Source: Sphagnum compactum
Lineage: Eukaryota > Bryophyta > Sphagnopsida > Sphagnales
Direction: 5' to 3'
Assembly: GCA_965153455.1 (NCBI GenBank)
Contig: OZ234495.1
Span: forward strand, 21,076,875 to 21,140,874
DNA length: 64,000 nt
Every line of letters begins with the position of its first letter. Position 1 is the first letter of the stretch. Under the pieces are notes generated by a model. It was not told where the DNA came from. It saw only the letters and a program-made list of their open reading frames with translations, and searched no databases. Shown piece by piece: positions 12,276-26,640 of the stretch. The position numbers and the translations under genes are program-made.

Positions 12276-12620
12276 ATATTGTTTAAGAACACCACCAACT
12301 AGATGCAAAAGATAAACAAAGAACAAGCATAATATGTAGTTGGAGGTATTGGAGCAAAATAAGAAAAAACTTTAAAGGATACAACATTGCAAACAAAAGA
12401 GAAACTAGAGATGAAATGAAGGACTTCAAAAGACCTTGCACATCTTGGTAGCTTTGCAATGAGAAACATCACTTGAGTATTGAATGAGTATTGCAATGAG
12501 AAGTATCACTCAATGAGTATCAAGGTGTCGAAAGAATGCTATAGTTGAATGACTATCAAGGTGCCGAAAGAATGTTGCATTTGAATGAGTATCAAGGTGT
12601 TGAAAGAATGTTGCAAGATT
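12276..12620. repeat. Short minisatellite, about three units
   Basis: A ~41-bp unit of the form TGAATGAGTATCAAGGTGTC plus GAAAGAATGTTGCA recurs between about 12490 and 12620. The preceding 12276-12480 shows no gene. Confidence 0.65.
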
Positions 12621-15600
12621 CAAACACATTCTCATAGGCTTGAGAATGTGAGTTTCAACACCCCTAAGTGGTTTTCCCATTTTAATACTGGTTGGCGTCT
12701 CATTGTGTTTTGAATCTTTGAGATAAAAATGCAAATAGTAAACAATGTTCAAATTGGGCATTCTTTAAATCATTGGAAAGATCTTGAAGTGAAGATATTG
12801 GAAATGAGCTCACATTGTTCATTTGAATGTTTGAAGTTCAAATTATGAACAAAAAAAAGGCTAGGAGTCAAATTGGTAATTTGATTCTTTATCATTCAAA
12901 CCCAAGAAATAGGGGTCAAATGTCTTTGAAATAGAACATGTGATATAATGTTATAAAGTTGTCTTCAAAGGCTAAAAATTTTCTTCATAAATTTTTTTAA
13001 TCCAAACTCATATGCAAAAATTATAAGCTTGCAAAATTGGAGGACTCATAACTTGGAAAGATTAGGAATGTATGTGACTCTTAGGAGTCCCCAAACTTTT
13101 TTTCCATTTTGATGGAACCCCACCACTAATCCCAATGTATACTAAAGGGAGTAGAATGGTGAATTTTACCAACTTTGTGCCATGGTGTGTCTTGTGAGTT
13201 GAATTACTCATCGCTTGCTTCTACACCATTTTGGCTCCAAATTTTAATAATTGTTCTTTTTCTTGGTTTGTGCAAATTGATTTCACCTTAAACTTTTACT
13301 TGCGAATCCATCCTCATCCCAATCCTTAAGCTCCTTTGTTTTCTTTCTTTGTGAAAAATAAGGAATGCACCTTGTGTTTGCATTGGACATTACAAAACTA
13401 TGAATCAATATCACAAACCTAGGGATGCATCAATAACAAGCACAAAAAGACATCAACATACTAGTTATTAAACAAATATTAAGCAAGATAATTGAAAAGA
13501 AAAATCACAAAAAATTAAAAAATAATGTAACACAAATCAAGAATTGAAAAAAATGAAAAATGGAACTCAAGGAATTCATGGCGTTTTGCTCAAGGTAGGA
13601 GTTACCTTCAACAAGGCATGTGCTTTGCCCTTATTTCTAGCTGCCCTAAACCTTAAACTTTACTTAGCCTAGAGCTTAGAACATAACTTTAGAGGCTAAA
13701 ACCTAACCATATTTAAACTAAACCTTAACCTTAAAAATTGAAACCAAAGGTTAAAGACTTAACTCAAGTTTAGGCACACTCTTACATGAAGTATGTCAAT
13801 TTTGAGTCATGGCAATTCAATCCTAGGACCTAAAATAAAATTATTGGTTTTTTCAAATGATGGTTCAATCAATTGTTAATATTTGCTTGTTTCTTAAAAA
13901 AAGTGGGTCAAATCTATTGGCTTAGAAATAAATAGATTAGGATGGAGATTAAAGAATTGGCAAAAAACAAATTAGGATGAAATTTAGAACTTATGTAGCA
14001 CATTGAGTTTGGTGTTGCTAACTTAGTCCACAACTTCAATTTTAAATCATTTTAATAAAGGAAAAGTGAATGAAATCCCAACATAAAATACCAAGGAGAG
14101 CTGAAAGAAAGCAACTTGTGAAAAAAATGCATTGAAAAATACATATTAACAATGGTAGTTGATAATACAAATTCAAGAGGAAAGACCTATTATAAGTTGA
14201 AAAAATCAACATGGTTTGTTATGTCCCATCATTGTCCCATAATTATTGTTGTATGATACCGATCAGATTGCAAAATGTATAATTGGTTGGCACAAATCTT
14301 TTATGGAACCAATAACAAAGAGTCTATTCCAATCTAAATAGTTATACACATGAAAGTTCCTTTATTTCCAAGGCACATATTGGTATGGGTGTGTATTCAT
14401 CCTTCTTATTAATTAGTTGAAAGTGCACCCAAAGTTTTGTTTTTGGTTGCAGAAAGGAGCCACTTTCATTGGCCCATCACAATTTTCTTTTGAAACATTA
14501 GGCAATTCACAATATAAGCATAGAGGTGATTCCCTTTGGCCCCATCCCCTCCCCCCTTTATCAAGATTGTTATTTTGTGAGCTTGAAAGCATGAAGGCTT
14601 GAAGGAATATTGACATGCATATTCATTAGATGTCGACAAAATTTTTAATATAATATTTATTTTCACCATTGTCATATTCTTAACAAGTAAGTCAAAATTC
14701 CTAGTGGAATATACACACCATGTTGACATAGTATTTGATGACATGTGCCAAAATATTTTACCATGTCATCATTCATAAACCTTATATTCCCCATGTAAGT
14801 CATTACTTATCTCCATTTTTTTATAGTGAAGTCTTCACATGTACATAATGCATAGAATTAAAACTTTTAGTAAGTCCTTCTATGCTAAACCCTTTATTTG
14901 TTTCCTAAAGTTCCATAAAAAAAACTTTAACATGTGTTTTCAACAAGTTCTTTAATGTATTCATGCATGTTCCTATAAATATTCCTTTGACCTTCCTATG
15001 CCTATCTCCAACCTAGACCAAAATTTGGGCAATATTGTTAACATCATGGCAACAACATTCAAATGTTTCCACAACTCAATTGGGTATTAGACATCCTTGC
15101 AACAAGGGAGAGTTGGTAGAGCATTAAGCAAACGAAGAAGAGCAAAGTATATACGAACAGGTTATACACATAATTTAATGTAATGCACAACTAAAGCATT
15201 ACATAGTCCAATTATGAGAGATGATAAAAATCTAGACTAAACTATGTTGTAGACTAACATACACAACATACAATTGAAACCACTAACTATATTTTTGTAA
15301 AAGAAATGGAGAACATCACCACACCTATCGCAAAATGATTTCAAATATACACAAGTTTGTAGTCATACAAATATACATAAAATTGCATACTACTTCTAAA
15401 CCTACACACATTTCCAGTTATAAAAATAAACTCCATGACAAATTATGATTTCTCTTTGGCTTATGACCTTGGTTCACCACTACTAGTTGCAACCTCTGGA
15501 AACTCTTTAGCCAAGGAACATTTATATTGAACATTCAATCTTATTCAAAGGAAACCATTGCCAATAGTTGTTTTGTTGTTGAAGGAATACGGGTCAAAGT

Positions 15601-18055
15601 AAACATTACTATTGACCTTTTAATTTGGAAGCCACACTTGGCCATGCAAACTATCAATAGGATTCTTCTCAAATATGAGCTCCAACTTCTCCCCGAAATA
15701 GACTCAAACACCTCTCTAACACAAGCTTTGCATTTCTTTGGAACTATTGGAAGCTAGTAGTGGAAATGAAGGATTATATTAATTTTCTCTTTAAGTTAAC
15801 TCTCTTATATCGATATTTTACATGAATTGGGTGCTCATAAAAGATGCATAAAACTATTGATGTCCATAAGAACAAAAGATAAATACTTTCGAAAAAAAGA
15901 GTGAAAGAAGGCAAAAGGAACAAAATGCATTAAGAACAAATGAAAGAAGGAGAGGATGCAAGATAAAAAAACTTCATCAAGAAGTAAGAGAGAACAAGAT
16001 AGGGGAGTATGGAACGAATGATACAAAAATGGTGTTTATACATAGAATTTATAAGTTATAACTAGATTGTGTGAGGTGGTGAATAAAATAACTAGAATAA
16101 TAGACTATTTGATTGGTCATTTTGATTAGCAAACAATGGACCATTTGATTGGTCAAATTTCTACTTAAATTAAAATCATTTTTTAAAGATTATTATAAAT
16201 AATATTTTTCTTTTAACTTAATAGGTAGGTGATAAATAGGTCTAAGTAGGTCATAAAAAGATTGGTAGGTAGGTAGGTGGTAGCCTAACCTACCTAAATT
16301 AACATACCTGTCTCAACTCCCTAGGCATGCACATAGGTTACAAGTATAAAGAAATATTGAACCCCTCACCTTCACAATGATAAACCAAGTCCTTTGCCAA
16401 TGGACTGCACCATCAAAAAGTGACAATTTTTGTCAAGCTTTTTATTTCACATCACTACTTAAGTAGGTGAGTAAAAAGGTTAAGTAATTAATAGGTAGGT
16501 TGAAAGTAGGTTGGTAAGTAAGTATAAGAGGTATGTATGTAGGAAGATAGGTATATAAACTTAAGTTATATACCTAGCAAGGTAAGCTTTATAGGTACAT
16601 CAATAGGTGGGTAGGAGGTAAAAGGTAGATAAATAAACTTAAGTTACCTACTTAGATTAAGTAGTACCTAGTTTCATCTATTAACATAAGATGTTTATTT
16701 TTATTAGAAAGCCATTAGCCATCTTGATCAAGGATGTCATTTTGTTTGTTCAACTTTATTAAAATGTCCCACTTGATTAGAATTCATTGACCATTTTGAC
16801 CAAGGTGGTCAATTTTTTATTCAACTTTACTTGATGTCCAATTTGACAAATAATCAAATAGATAATTGGATTAGTCAAGTTCACTAGTCAAAAAATACAC
16901 ATGTCATCTAGTCTTTAGGCTTTTAATCAAAATGTAAATGTTTGCTAATCAAGAAGGATTGATTAATAAACTTGGATTGTTTGAAAAACAAATTGTAATA
17001 GTGACGTGTTGATTAATTAATTACTTATAATTTTTTTTTATGAACCATTCTTTTTTTTAATCTTCCCACGTCCTTTTCAATGTTACATTTTCAGCATATT
17101 TTTTCAATGTGTTCCATTTGAACATTAAGATTTTGTCCTTTCCCATAATAGTTGAACATATTATGTTCCATTCCACTTTAAGTTTGTTAATTGTTAAAGT
17201 GGAACATTCAAAAGAAGTAAGAAAAGGAACCTTGAATTACATTACAAAGTCTTATATGCTCAAACCTCAATTTCTCTATACTAATGTTTTTTTTGAATTT
17301 AGTTTATTGATTATGGTGATTACTAGGGGAAGTAGGTTTTTTCAAGCTGGCAATTGGGATGGAAGATGTGTGCATCTTTTGAGGTGTAATTAAGATTCAT
17401 TCTCTAAGGAAAATGACCAAGATTGAAGGGGGACCTTTTTGACATTTCATACACCAAGCTTTGTTTTGCAATCATGTACAAAATTGTCTTCATGTTTATG
17501 TAAGCAATGCAAGTTTTTTCACTGTAAGGAGGAATTGATTGCTAGATTGTAGTCCTCGTGAAATCTCCTTTCCTTTAACTATGCCACTACAAAGCATTAA
17601 CATTAAAGAACATCCATGCATGTGGGATCCATGATGACAACATTCACTTAGGTTTGCAGTAGTGTTGTTTGATTCATGGTGTTACCCAAAACCTTCAAAT
17701 TGATGGGTCTTTAGATTTGTAAAACCTTTGGTTCCAATGTTTTCCCAAAACAATTAGAGCCCATTGTAGTTCAAAACCTAATCCAACTCCACTTACATTT
17801 CACCTAGCTTAAGTTAAAAGAATTGTGTAATTTATTAATGTCTACCTACATTATACACAACCCAAGATAAAAGATTATACAATTACAATATTGTACAATC
17901 AATTTAAAGCTATCACATGCCTATATTCATGCTTTGAAAAATTTAAACATACTTTTTTAAAATTGCTATAGGAATGATCCATGAACATTTTCAAAATGAC
18001 GATTTTTTGAAATATTGTCATATTTCCTTTTAGACTTTGGTTGTGTATCACCATA
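12621..18055. other. AT-rich intergenic DNA without recognisable genes
   Basis: No frame longer than ~95 codons and no known motif is visible. Degenerate AGGTAGGT-type sequence occurs at about 16205-16300 and 16460-16670. A short direct repeat (GACCATTTTGAC / TCAAC) lies around 16720-16830. Otherwise nothing is seen. Confidence 0.55.
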
Positions 18056-21000
18056 TTTTTTTGTAATTTTGCAAAAGTTGCCACATACTTTTACCCATGT
18101 ATTGAATATATCACCTATAGATAGAAAACAAAATTATAACCACTAGCTATTTTTAGGGGTTCTTAGTGTTGTTCAACCTTAACAATATTATAAATGTCAT
18201 AATATTTTCAATATTATAATTCTTTTGACATTCTGAAATCAATATTTGAATTGATTACCAATTTATTCCCCATTTAACAATATAGTATTTATAATTTGAA
18301 GTTATTCCCTTAACCAATGAAATAAAAAGAAAACCAATGATGGGGATTTGTAGATTTCATGAACTATCTTTTGGGGTGAAAACACATTAGGGTCCCAAAA
18401 AATGTAGTCACAAGGATTGTTTTGCAACATTTGATCATATTTTTGTTGAAGTGAAATTTCACAATTGGAAATATACTTGTGAATTTTGAGGAGATTTGAT
18501 TAGCTTGGAACTTAGGTTAATCATTTTTAAAAAATATGTGTTAAATTATGGAGAGTTAAAAAAATATGAATAGATTTATCACAAAATAATACCCATCATA
18601 AAATTTGAAAATTTAAAACTGTATTGCAAAAATGGGGTTGTAGGTGGTATGTTTGCATTAAATTTTGGGTGGTGAATGATAAAATTGATACAAATTAACA
18701 AATTCTATCAATATTGACAAGTTTCTCAAAACACATTTAATGTATGTCACACATTAGACATTTTTAAAAACAATTTGTAAGCCATAAATGCATTATGATT
18801 TATTATTATTATATTAACCTACCTTGAAGTGAAAGAATAACACATATATGAATTGGGCATTGCACTTCTTTTCACTTAAGTTTTGTTTATGAATGCAACA
18901 TGGACCAAAAGTACATGCATTTTGGCATCAAAAAACAACTCCAAATTATACATGATATGTGATGTATACATTGCATATACATAACCTTTTGAAATTTTGA
19001 TCATTTGATCACATTAAAGTGGTTGTAGATTGAATTGGTCATAAGTCACTTTATGTATCTTGATTGTTTGTTTACATTTTGACCATTTGATCGGGATGGA
19101 AATCTTAAAATGTTTGTTTAAAACTATATTTTGCCAATATATATATATATATATAAATATTTTAAACATTATAATAATTTTTGTTTAAAATGGGTAGATT
19201 CAAGTGTGTTCTTACCTTTCAAGTGACATTTTGACTTGTGCAAAATAACAAGGTTTAACTATAGGTGTGACTACATCAATCTCATAAATGATATATTTAT
19301 ATAAATGTTATTTGATTTGTTATGATCATTTATCAATTTAATGACACATAACATACAACCAGCTAGAAACAAAAAGATCAAGTTTATTCAAAAGCATTGT
19401 ACAACATCATAGTAAGGGTCTTTTTCCATTAGGTTGTTGTAAATACACATTATATGTGATCACAATCTAGCCTAATGAAAAGTCCATAAAATGGAGCATT
19501 GTTTCTTGTTACATGTATAAGCATTCATAGTTGGAGTTGTAATTATTGTTGGAATGTTAAGAACATTCCATTGTAAGGAATTTATAAAAACATAGTATGA
19601 TTCCACATATGATCCTGTGATGACTCATAAATTGCCTCACAATTCATGCAACTTTGTATAATTTGGTTATGTTTGACTTATAAAACTACGAGGTGACCAC
19701 GAACACATTTTTAGATGAAACAAATGTAATTAAAAGTATCATTAGAGCAAAATCTACAATCAACATGTAAAACCGTAACATGACCTAAACATATAAGCAC
19801 ATTTTTAGTTTGTGGAAATAGTTAACAATTGCTAGCAATTATTTAAATGAAGGACATTAAAATTGTATCAAATATGAATTCCAACCTTGGATCAAATAGT
19901 TGGCAAATACACTTAAAAATCTATATCGAAGCATCAAACACCTAAATATTACTTGTAATTCATAAATTATTATACAAATCTATCTTTTAAAAAAAAAAGT
20001 TCAATGTTTATTTTGATGTCACATTGAAGTCTCATAACTACACAATGTTCCCGACTACGCTCTTAATACCAATGTAAAGTCCTTGATGATAGGAACATAT
20101 TGAGGTAGTTTTGTAATGACTATAGGTACAATGCAAGATTTATTGCATGTTGAAGAAAATTTTGAAAAAAAAAATCAACAAAATCAACATTAAAAGTTTT
20201 AGGGAAATTGGGGGCATGCTTTTGGTATTGTTGGAAAATCTCAATGAGTTGGGTTTAGTCAAAATAATTTTGTAATGTTTAGACCTAAGGTTTGGAAGAT
20301 ATTGAATTTGTGTAGTTTTTGTCATTGGAAATTTAGTAATAAATAAAACTCCATTTTTTAGTGAAAATTGGATTTCAGACTTAAATTAGAGAGGTGTGCC
20401 ATTTTCCTTTTCAAAATTCAACAATTGGGCCAACAACACTAGTTTCCAATCATATATACAATAATAGTTTTAAAACATTGCATATAATAAAACATGGATT
20501 GGAAACCATGATGAAGAGTTCCTGTAAAAAACAACAATTAGATAATAAAATATGAAAAAGGTTGTTATTGACACCAATTAAAACTAATGTGAAGTTGTTT
20601 TCGGGCCCAAAAGCATGAATTGACTATTTCATGGTCATTTAGCCACAAAACAATTAGTATAAATTATCCATCCACCATCCATCAAACTTTACATGTTTTG
20701 TGACAATTCTAGATCTTGGATTTTTACATCTTTTCTTTTTTTGGGTGCATCTCCAACTATGAATAAGTAATAATAGAGCTCTTGCCTCAATTCATTACAA
20801 GCAGCCATGTTTCAAGGCATGTGTGTGTAGCAAATGTAGCTATTTATGAATGGTTATTCAATTTGCAAACCAAATTCAGTTATAAGAAATCATTTTCACA
20901 CATGAAATATAGCTTTATATACTTTTTGTTAAGTTGGATTCACATTGAGGTGATAAAAGGAATAAATTACAAAGATAAACTAGCACTAACTCTTTGTCAT

Positions 21001-21545
21001 TCACGCAAAGACAATAAAAAAAAGCTCAAGAAAAAGAGTTGGCGAGTGACATATCACTAGGGTTTAGGAGGGATGATGTTTTAAAATATCTTATCTCTAA
21101 AAATAAAGATTTTCAATTTTTCTAGGTTTGAGGTCAAGTTAAGATTGAATATGGAGGTTACTTTGACCCCTTGATTTCAAAAGATTAACATTTGGGAAGA
21201 TCTTTAACAACAAAAGAAATTTACACAAAATCAAATTTTTTTACCTCAGAACCACACTGAAGAGCTGGAACCAAACAACATTGGTTTTTAATTTTTACCT
21301 TGATACGAGTGTGCGTGTTTGGTTCACCCAATGCCCAACAGAAGAGCAGTGTGCCCGGATCAAGTACATGCTCAAGGCAATGAGGCAGATAGTTTTAGTT
21401 ACACTATCTAGGACCAACCCACAAGGTTTTCTCAGTTCTCGGATGAAATTGAGTGAGGTCTCTCCATCCAACTGGTGAAAGGAATTGTCACATTATCATT
21501 GAAAAGTATGGTACGTGAAAGCCATTTCAAAAAGAGTACACTGAT
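18056..21545. repeat. A block, copy 1 (large dispersed/higher-order repeat)
   Basis: This ~3.5-kb stretch aligns colinearly with 35632-38935 from CACATACTTTTACC onward, with point differences and small indels. Copy 1 has ~170 bp (about 20342-20510) that copy 2 lacks, including a small inverted repeat (GTTTCCAATC / GATTGGAAAC). A (TA)n run at about 19140-19156 is also absent from copy 2. No open frame is conserved between the copies, so it is probably non-coding. Confidence 0.85.
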
Positions 21546-22961
21546 ATATTTCCACACTGAACTGACCCACTAATATAATATTTGCAACCCTAAAACCAAC
21601 CCCTTTATTCAATATCAAAGCCTTCAATGTCCTTCACCGTTTGGAAAGACCAGGCGAAATTGTTTTTGTGTCTGGCCTCCTGCAGGGGCCCTTACCCTTG
21701 TTGCAGTAACTTGTTTGTCCTCAGGCCTTACATTACACGAAAATCCCCCTGAATAATGGGAAAAACAAATTCAGAGTTTTAAAAACTTCCAAGGCTGAAA
21801 TTTTGAGTTTATTTGGATTGATTGATGAAAGCCTTCAAAAATAAAAGAAAAATCACACTTGTTTGGCAATTGGTGCATCATCTTGGAAAAATGGTGGCAT
21901 TATGTGTGGGGGGAAAAGAAGGTCTCAAGGGAATTATGCTGTTTGAGGGCTTGACAAATATGGCAGGAGTGGGAGTTCATGCCTCAGAATACATAGTTCC
22001 TTGTGTGGTATGCTTATCAAGCCAATATAATTTGAAATTTGCAATCGTAGAGACACCATCACAATTATTTGAAGTTTGTGAACCAAATTGTGATTGACAA
22101 TTGAAGACTTAGTTACTGTATTACCTTGCCCATTTCAACAGATGTCTGTCGAATAATTAATTAATTTTGAAAAATTCATTTCAACAAATGGAATATTCCT
22201 AAATATTCATTATTATCCTTCACAATATTTTTGATTTGGAAGAAATAATTTTTGAAATTTTCAAAAATAATCTAATTAGTGTCGAACTGGCCAAGGTTCT
22301 AGGGTGTATACTCCTGACTAAGGGGTTTTTTTTTAAAATTCTTTTTTCAATTTTGTGGGGTAAGTGGACCCTTGATCATCCACAAGAGGACTTACCCAAA
22401 GTTGGTTACAGGTGGTCACAGACGAAGAAAGAAGTATTTTGGAACCTCACTACTTTGGTGACATACTAGAATCTCTGTTAAAATTAGGGATTTCAATTGC
22501 TTTTCCTCCAAATATTGCAACTTTGGGCCATTTTCCCCAAAAAATTGATTTGCACAACTTGCAGCCCACCCTTTTTTTTGTCACCCAGTGGCGAAAATTC
22601 ATCACAGAAAAACAGTTCAGGCTGGCGGTCTAAATATTTATCAAATTCATTTTGCATTCAATTTACCAAACTAAGTTACAGGACTTCATTATTGCACATT
22701 ATTGCCCGGAAAGGATAGAGCCATTATTAGTCATGCTGTGAAGTTTCAAGGAAAAATTGAATATATCAAATTTTAAATGAAAGCTAAGGAAGTAAGTTTC
22801 ATGGTGACCACTCAAAACCGACACCATTCATTGCACTCTGACTAGGAAACTATGAATTGGTGCTGTGTTGTTAGGTTTGACAAAAATACACATCAAATAT
22901 GTAAGTTGTGAATAAAACTATACATATTATTATACGTTGCAAGGGTTTTCTCTCTTGTTTT

Positions 22962-23638
22962 AAGGTGGCTTGCAAATACATTAAGACTGACAAGGGGTTA
23001 CAATTTCCACACTGAACTCACCCACCAATTTTTCAGGCTTTTTGACTTTGATGCTTACCGATACCATCCTAGTGTACGGCCTTGTTCTCAGGCCTTCTTA
23101 CCATACACAGAACCCTGGTGAATAATATATTTGGAGTTTAAATTTTTTTTCAAGGCTGACATTTTGAGTTTATTTACATTGATGAAAGCCTTCAAAAAAT
23201 TTACACTACCAAATTGCATAAGCTTATGCAGCGTCACCAGGAAAATAGTGGCAACCATTGAAACTTTTAAAAATTTTATCCTTCAAGGCATAAGCAATTA
23301 TCTTGGTTTATTTTCACTAGAAGCAATACATGCAGTGTTCATTCATGTCATAGACCACTAAGCCTGAGGACAAGGCCGTGCACTAGGATGGTATCGGTAA
23401 GCATCAAAGTCAAAAAGCCTGAAAAATTGGTGGGTGAGTTCAGTGTGGAAATTGTAACCCCTTGTCAGTCTTAATGTATTTGCATGCCACCTGAAAAATT
23501 GGTGGGTGAGTTGAGTGTGGAAATTGTAACCCCTTGTCAGTCTTAATGTATTTGCAAGCCACTTGAAAAATTGGTGGGTCAGTTGAGTGTGGAAATTGTA
23601 ACCCCTTGTCAGTATTAATGTAATTGCAAGCCACCTTA
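22962..23638. repeat. Long inverted repeat with a 72-bp tandem amplification in one arm
   Basis: The left arm (about 22962-23096) is matched in reverse complement by 23359-23492, leaving a ~260-bp loop. Within the right arm a 72-bp unit (GAAAAATTGGTGGG...) is repeated three times at 23421, 23493 and 23565. The transcript of either strand could fold into a long double-stranded stem. Confidence 0.9.
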
Positions 23639-24080
23639 ATTTCTGCTTGAAAAATATAAAAGGGAACTGAAAATATTTATAACAACTATGATCATGAATT
23701 TTTTTCATTTTTTATTTGAAATACTTTTATTTCTGCTTGAAAAATAAGAACGGGATTTTCAATATTTCTAACAATTGTGATAAAGCTTATCATGGAGACT
23801 TTTTCCATTTTTTATTTGAAATACTTTTATTTCTGCTTGAAGAATTGGATGCAAGATTTTCAAATGTTCATAACAATCATGATAAAGCTTATCATTGAAA
23901 ATTTTCATTTTTTGTTTGAAATATTTTGATTTCTGATTTAATACATATAAAGGATTTTCAAATATTTATAACAATCTTGATAAAGCCAATCATGGAGTTT
24001 CTCCATTTTTCATTTGAAACATTTCTATTTTTGCTTGAAAGAAAGGAAGGGATATAAAATATTTATAACAATCATGATAA
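23639..24080. repeat. Tandem repeat, about five units of ~100 bp
   Basis: Units containing TTATTTCTGCTTGAAAAAT, ATATTTATAACAATCATGAT and CATTTTTTATTTGAAATA recur with starts near 23638, 23730, 23830, 23929 and 24030. They follow directly on the inverted repeat and have no counterpart at the same place in the other C unit. Confidence 0.85.
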
Positions 24081-24448
24081 GTAATTGCTACTTGGTAATT
24101 GCTACTTGTTATCTAACATAATTTGAAGTTTGTAGTCCTAGAGACACCATATGACTTATGTAAAGTGTGCATTGTAAATTACAAGGAACATTGTGTTTTG
24201 TAAGAACCTTCCAGATACAAATGCAAATATTGGGTCCGGTTGTTAAGCAGAACTGCATTTTTCAGTTTGCATTAAGATCCATTATGGAGGGAGTACAGTG
24301 GCAAGTGGAAAGAAGTATCTGAAGAAACTGTGGCATTGAGTTTTTGCTCCATCCTTTTGAATAGGAGACTTATTCTATCAAGTCCAGCACCAATAATAAT
24401 CAAGTCGGGTTGGCACTTGCAATAGTTTTCTTTGTTTGTCCTTTGGTG

Positions 24449-24457
24449 GTCTATGTT
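24449..24457. repeat. Left target-site duplication (9 bp)
   Basis: GTCTATGTT directly precedes the left terminal inverted repeat. The same 9 bp follow the right end at 33160-33168. The homologous uninterrupted site in the other C unit (35099-35107) has a single GTCTATGTT. Confidence 0.95.
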
Positions 24458-24639
24458 GGCCAGAGTGAACCAGCAGCCACCAATGCACCAGTTTGCCGTT
24501 CTGTCCACTGGATGGGTTGCGTTTTTTCATTCGACGCCGGATGGGGTTCATCACAGTCCATTTCTTTTTGCTGCTGACCACTGTACCTTTTTTTTTTGGT
24601 TCTTGGCCGTGTTTCCTAGACCTGACCTCACACATAGCT

Positions 24640-25960
24640 ACCCTGCTCACTTTCCTACCCTCACAAGTATTGCACCAACCTTGGTACCTTATTTATTATC
24701 CCCTACTGACACAACTACCCTAACAACTAGTTATCCTACTAACCTAGCTACTGTACTAACCACCTATCCTACTAACTTAACCACTATACTAACTACCTAC
24801 CCTATTGACCTACCTACCCTACATACACAACCACCCGATTGACAGAAGTATTTTACAAACCTAGTCACCTTGATAAGGTAACTTGTTTTTTATGTACTAA
24901 CTTGCCTATCTACCTAACTACCTATCTATCTATGTCTTTTACGTAGTCAAATATTTAAATAATTACCTATTCACTTTTTCCACCCCCACCCCCCCCTCTC
25001 AATCCTACCTATCATTTTATTAGGATTCGCTCATATGTAAGTATTACAAACAATTTATAGTGGAAATAATGCCATAATTGCATCCATTTTGGTTTAATTA
25101 ATGCATATTTTATTAAATTTTTTTTACCTAATTTATTATTGAATGGACATTACAACACATATTTTCATGTAATTATTATAAGTATGTACTATTGGATTAT
25201 GGTTTAGGTTTAGGGTTGAAACACATAAATTAATCAATAAGTTTTTCACAAATGTATAGTAATTAATCTAAAGTAGGCTAAATTTGGGGGGAAATTTTTA
25301 GGGTTTACACATATGTGAAATAATACAATTGCATTTTATATCTTCTTCAAAAAGAGTGGAAAAATTAGGTTGGAAAGATCACACAAAGGTAAAAGACATA
25401 TCTTTTCTTTTGGTTTTGTATGAAATTTATTTGATTATTTTAAAAGATTAACGTATTTTCTTTTAGTTAATAAATATTTATAGTTTAAAACCTTTGAATT
25501 TTAGTTTCTAAATTTTTTCCCATGTTCTTTTAAATTTGTTTATTTTGTATTATATAATTTATATAGTTTGTATAGTTTTTTGCGTTTAGGGCATATATCA
25601 CTAATACTTTTTTTTTTAGGGTTTGTATAGTTAGGGTTGTAATAAGGCTTATGGCAAAATATCATTTGGATTTGTAGGGTTATGTTTTATGATTTAATGT
25701 ATAGGAATTTGGTTCATATATTTCAGAACTAATATTTTACCCTAATAAATGTCTCAATTTCTAATCAAAATTGTTACCATTAGCACTAAGAATTTTGTTT
25801 TAGAATCAATTTTGTATGGAGGAAACCATAGCCCAAATTCTTTGAACATCATGTATTCAACACACACATGAAGTCTAATATGGCACAAAGGTTATTATTG
25901 TTTCCAAGTAATAAGCACAAAAAATGTGAAATGCAAAAACACAAGGATAATGATAATATT
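24640..25960. other. Left interior of the TIR element, non-coding
   Basis: A degenerate ACTAACTACCTACCCT-type stretch lies at about 24640-24960, the complement of the AGGTAGGT type seen elsewhere. A C-rich run lies near 24979-24998. The remaining ~1 kb is AT-rich with no supported gene. Confidence 0.5.
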
Positions 25961-26140
25961 AGTGTTAAATGCAGGTATTGTAACTAGGCCCCAAAATCCC
26001 AGTTGGTAAAAGTAAATACAAGTGGAAGTATTGCAATTATGCCCCAAAATTCCAGTTGGTAAAAGTAAATACGGGTGTAGGTATTGCAATGAAACCCCAA
26101 AATTCCAGTTAGTAGAGGTAAGTATAAGTCTAAGTATCAC
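25961..26140. repeat. 53-bp tandem repeat, three units, containing GTATTGCAA
   Basis: The CCCCAAAAT landmark starts at about 25989, 26042 and 26095. Units read GGTATTGCAAT...CCCCAAAATTCCAGTTGGTAA, with small differences between copies. Confidence 0.85.
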
Positions 26141-26204
26141 AAGTTGAAATGAAAAAACAAGCGTAAATGTAATACCCACGTTTTAAAAAAACCCATCTAA
26201 ATTT

Positions 26205-26640
26205 GGATACCCTTAAGTGAAGACCTTGCCTTAAACACAATATGCACATGCAAAGTCACTTTGAAATAGCCTAACCCTAAATGCAATACTTGCAATTTGG
26301 GTCACTCTGAAAGTACGCATGTAGGGTTTAAGCCTTTCTTTGAATGAAGATCCTACCCTAAATGCAATACCTGCATTTTGGGTCACTCGAAAAGTACGCA
26401 TGTGGGGTTTAAGCCTCTTTATATGAAGATCCTACCCTAAATGCAATACTTGCATTTTGGGTCATTCTGAAAGTATACATGTGGGGTTTAAACCCTCTTT
26501 ATATGAAGATCCTACCCTAAATGCAATACCTACATTTTGGGTCACTCCGAAAGTATGCATGTGGGGTTTAAACCCTCTTTATATGAAGATCCTACCCTAA
26601 ATGCAATACCTGCACTTTGGGTCACTCTAAAATAATTAGT
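26205..26640. repeat. 80-bp tandem repeat, five units, containing GCAATAC
   Basis: CCTACCCTAAATGCAATACC (or close to it) begins near 26270, 26352, 26431, 26511 and 26591. Each unit continues with TGCATTTTGGGTCACTC and a GCATGTGGGGTTTAA segment. GCAATAC is the reverse complement of the GTATTGC motif in neighbouring arrays. Confidence 0.9.

Larger units (their letters stand above)
21546..24448. repeat. C-type repeat units left of the TIR element
   Basis: Landmarks recur among copies. ACAATTTCCACACTGAAC lies near 21549 (partly), 22999, 34284 and 38949. ACCAAATTGTGATTGAC lies near 22082, 33310 and 35262 (decayed). The stretch 22080-23360 matches 33305-34560, and 24115-24457 matches 34735-35107. 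Homology to the second unit stops exactly where the TIR element begins. Open frames here are not conserved between copies. Confidence 0.85.

Noticed and set aside
24432-24842. Plus-strand frame of 136 codons across the left transposon end
   Set aside because: It spans the boundary between host repeat and transposon and ends in low-complexity CTAACTACC sequence, so it is chance.
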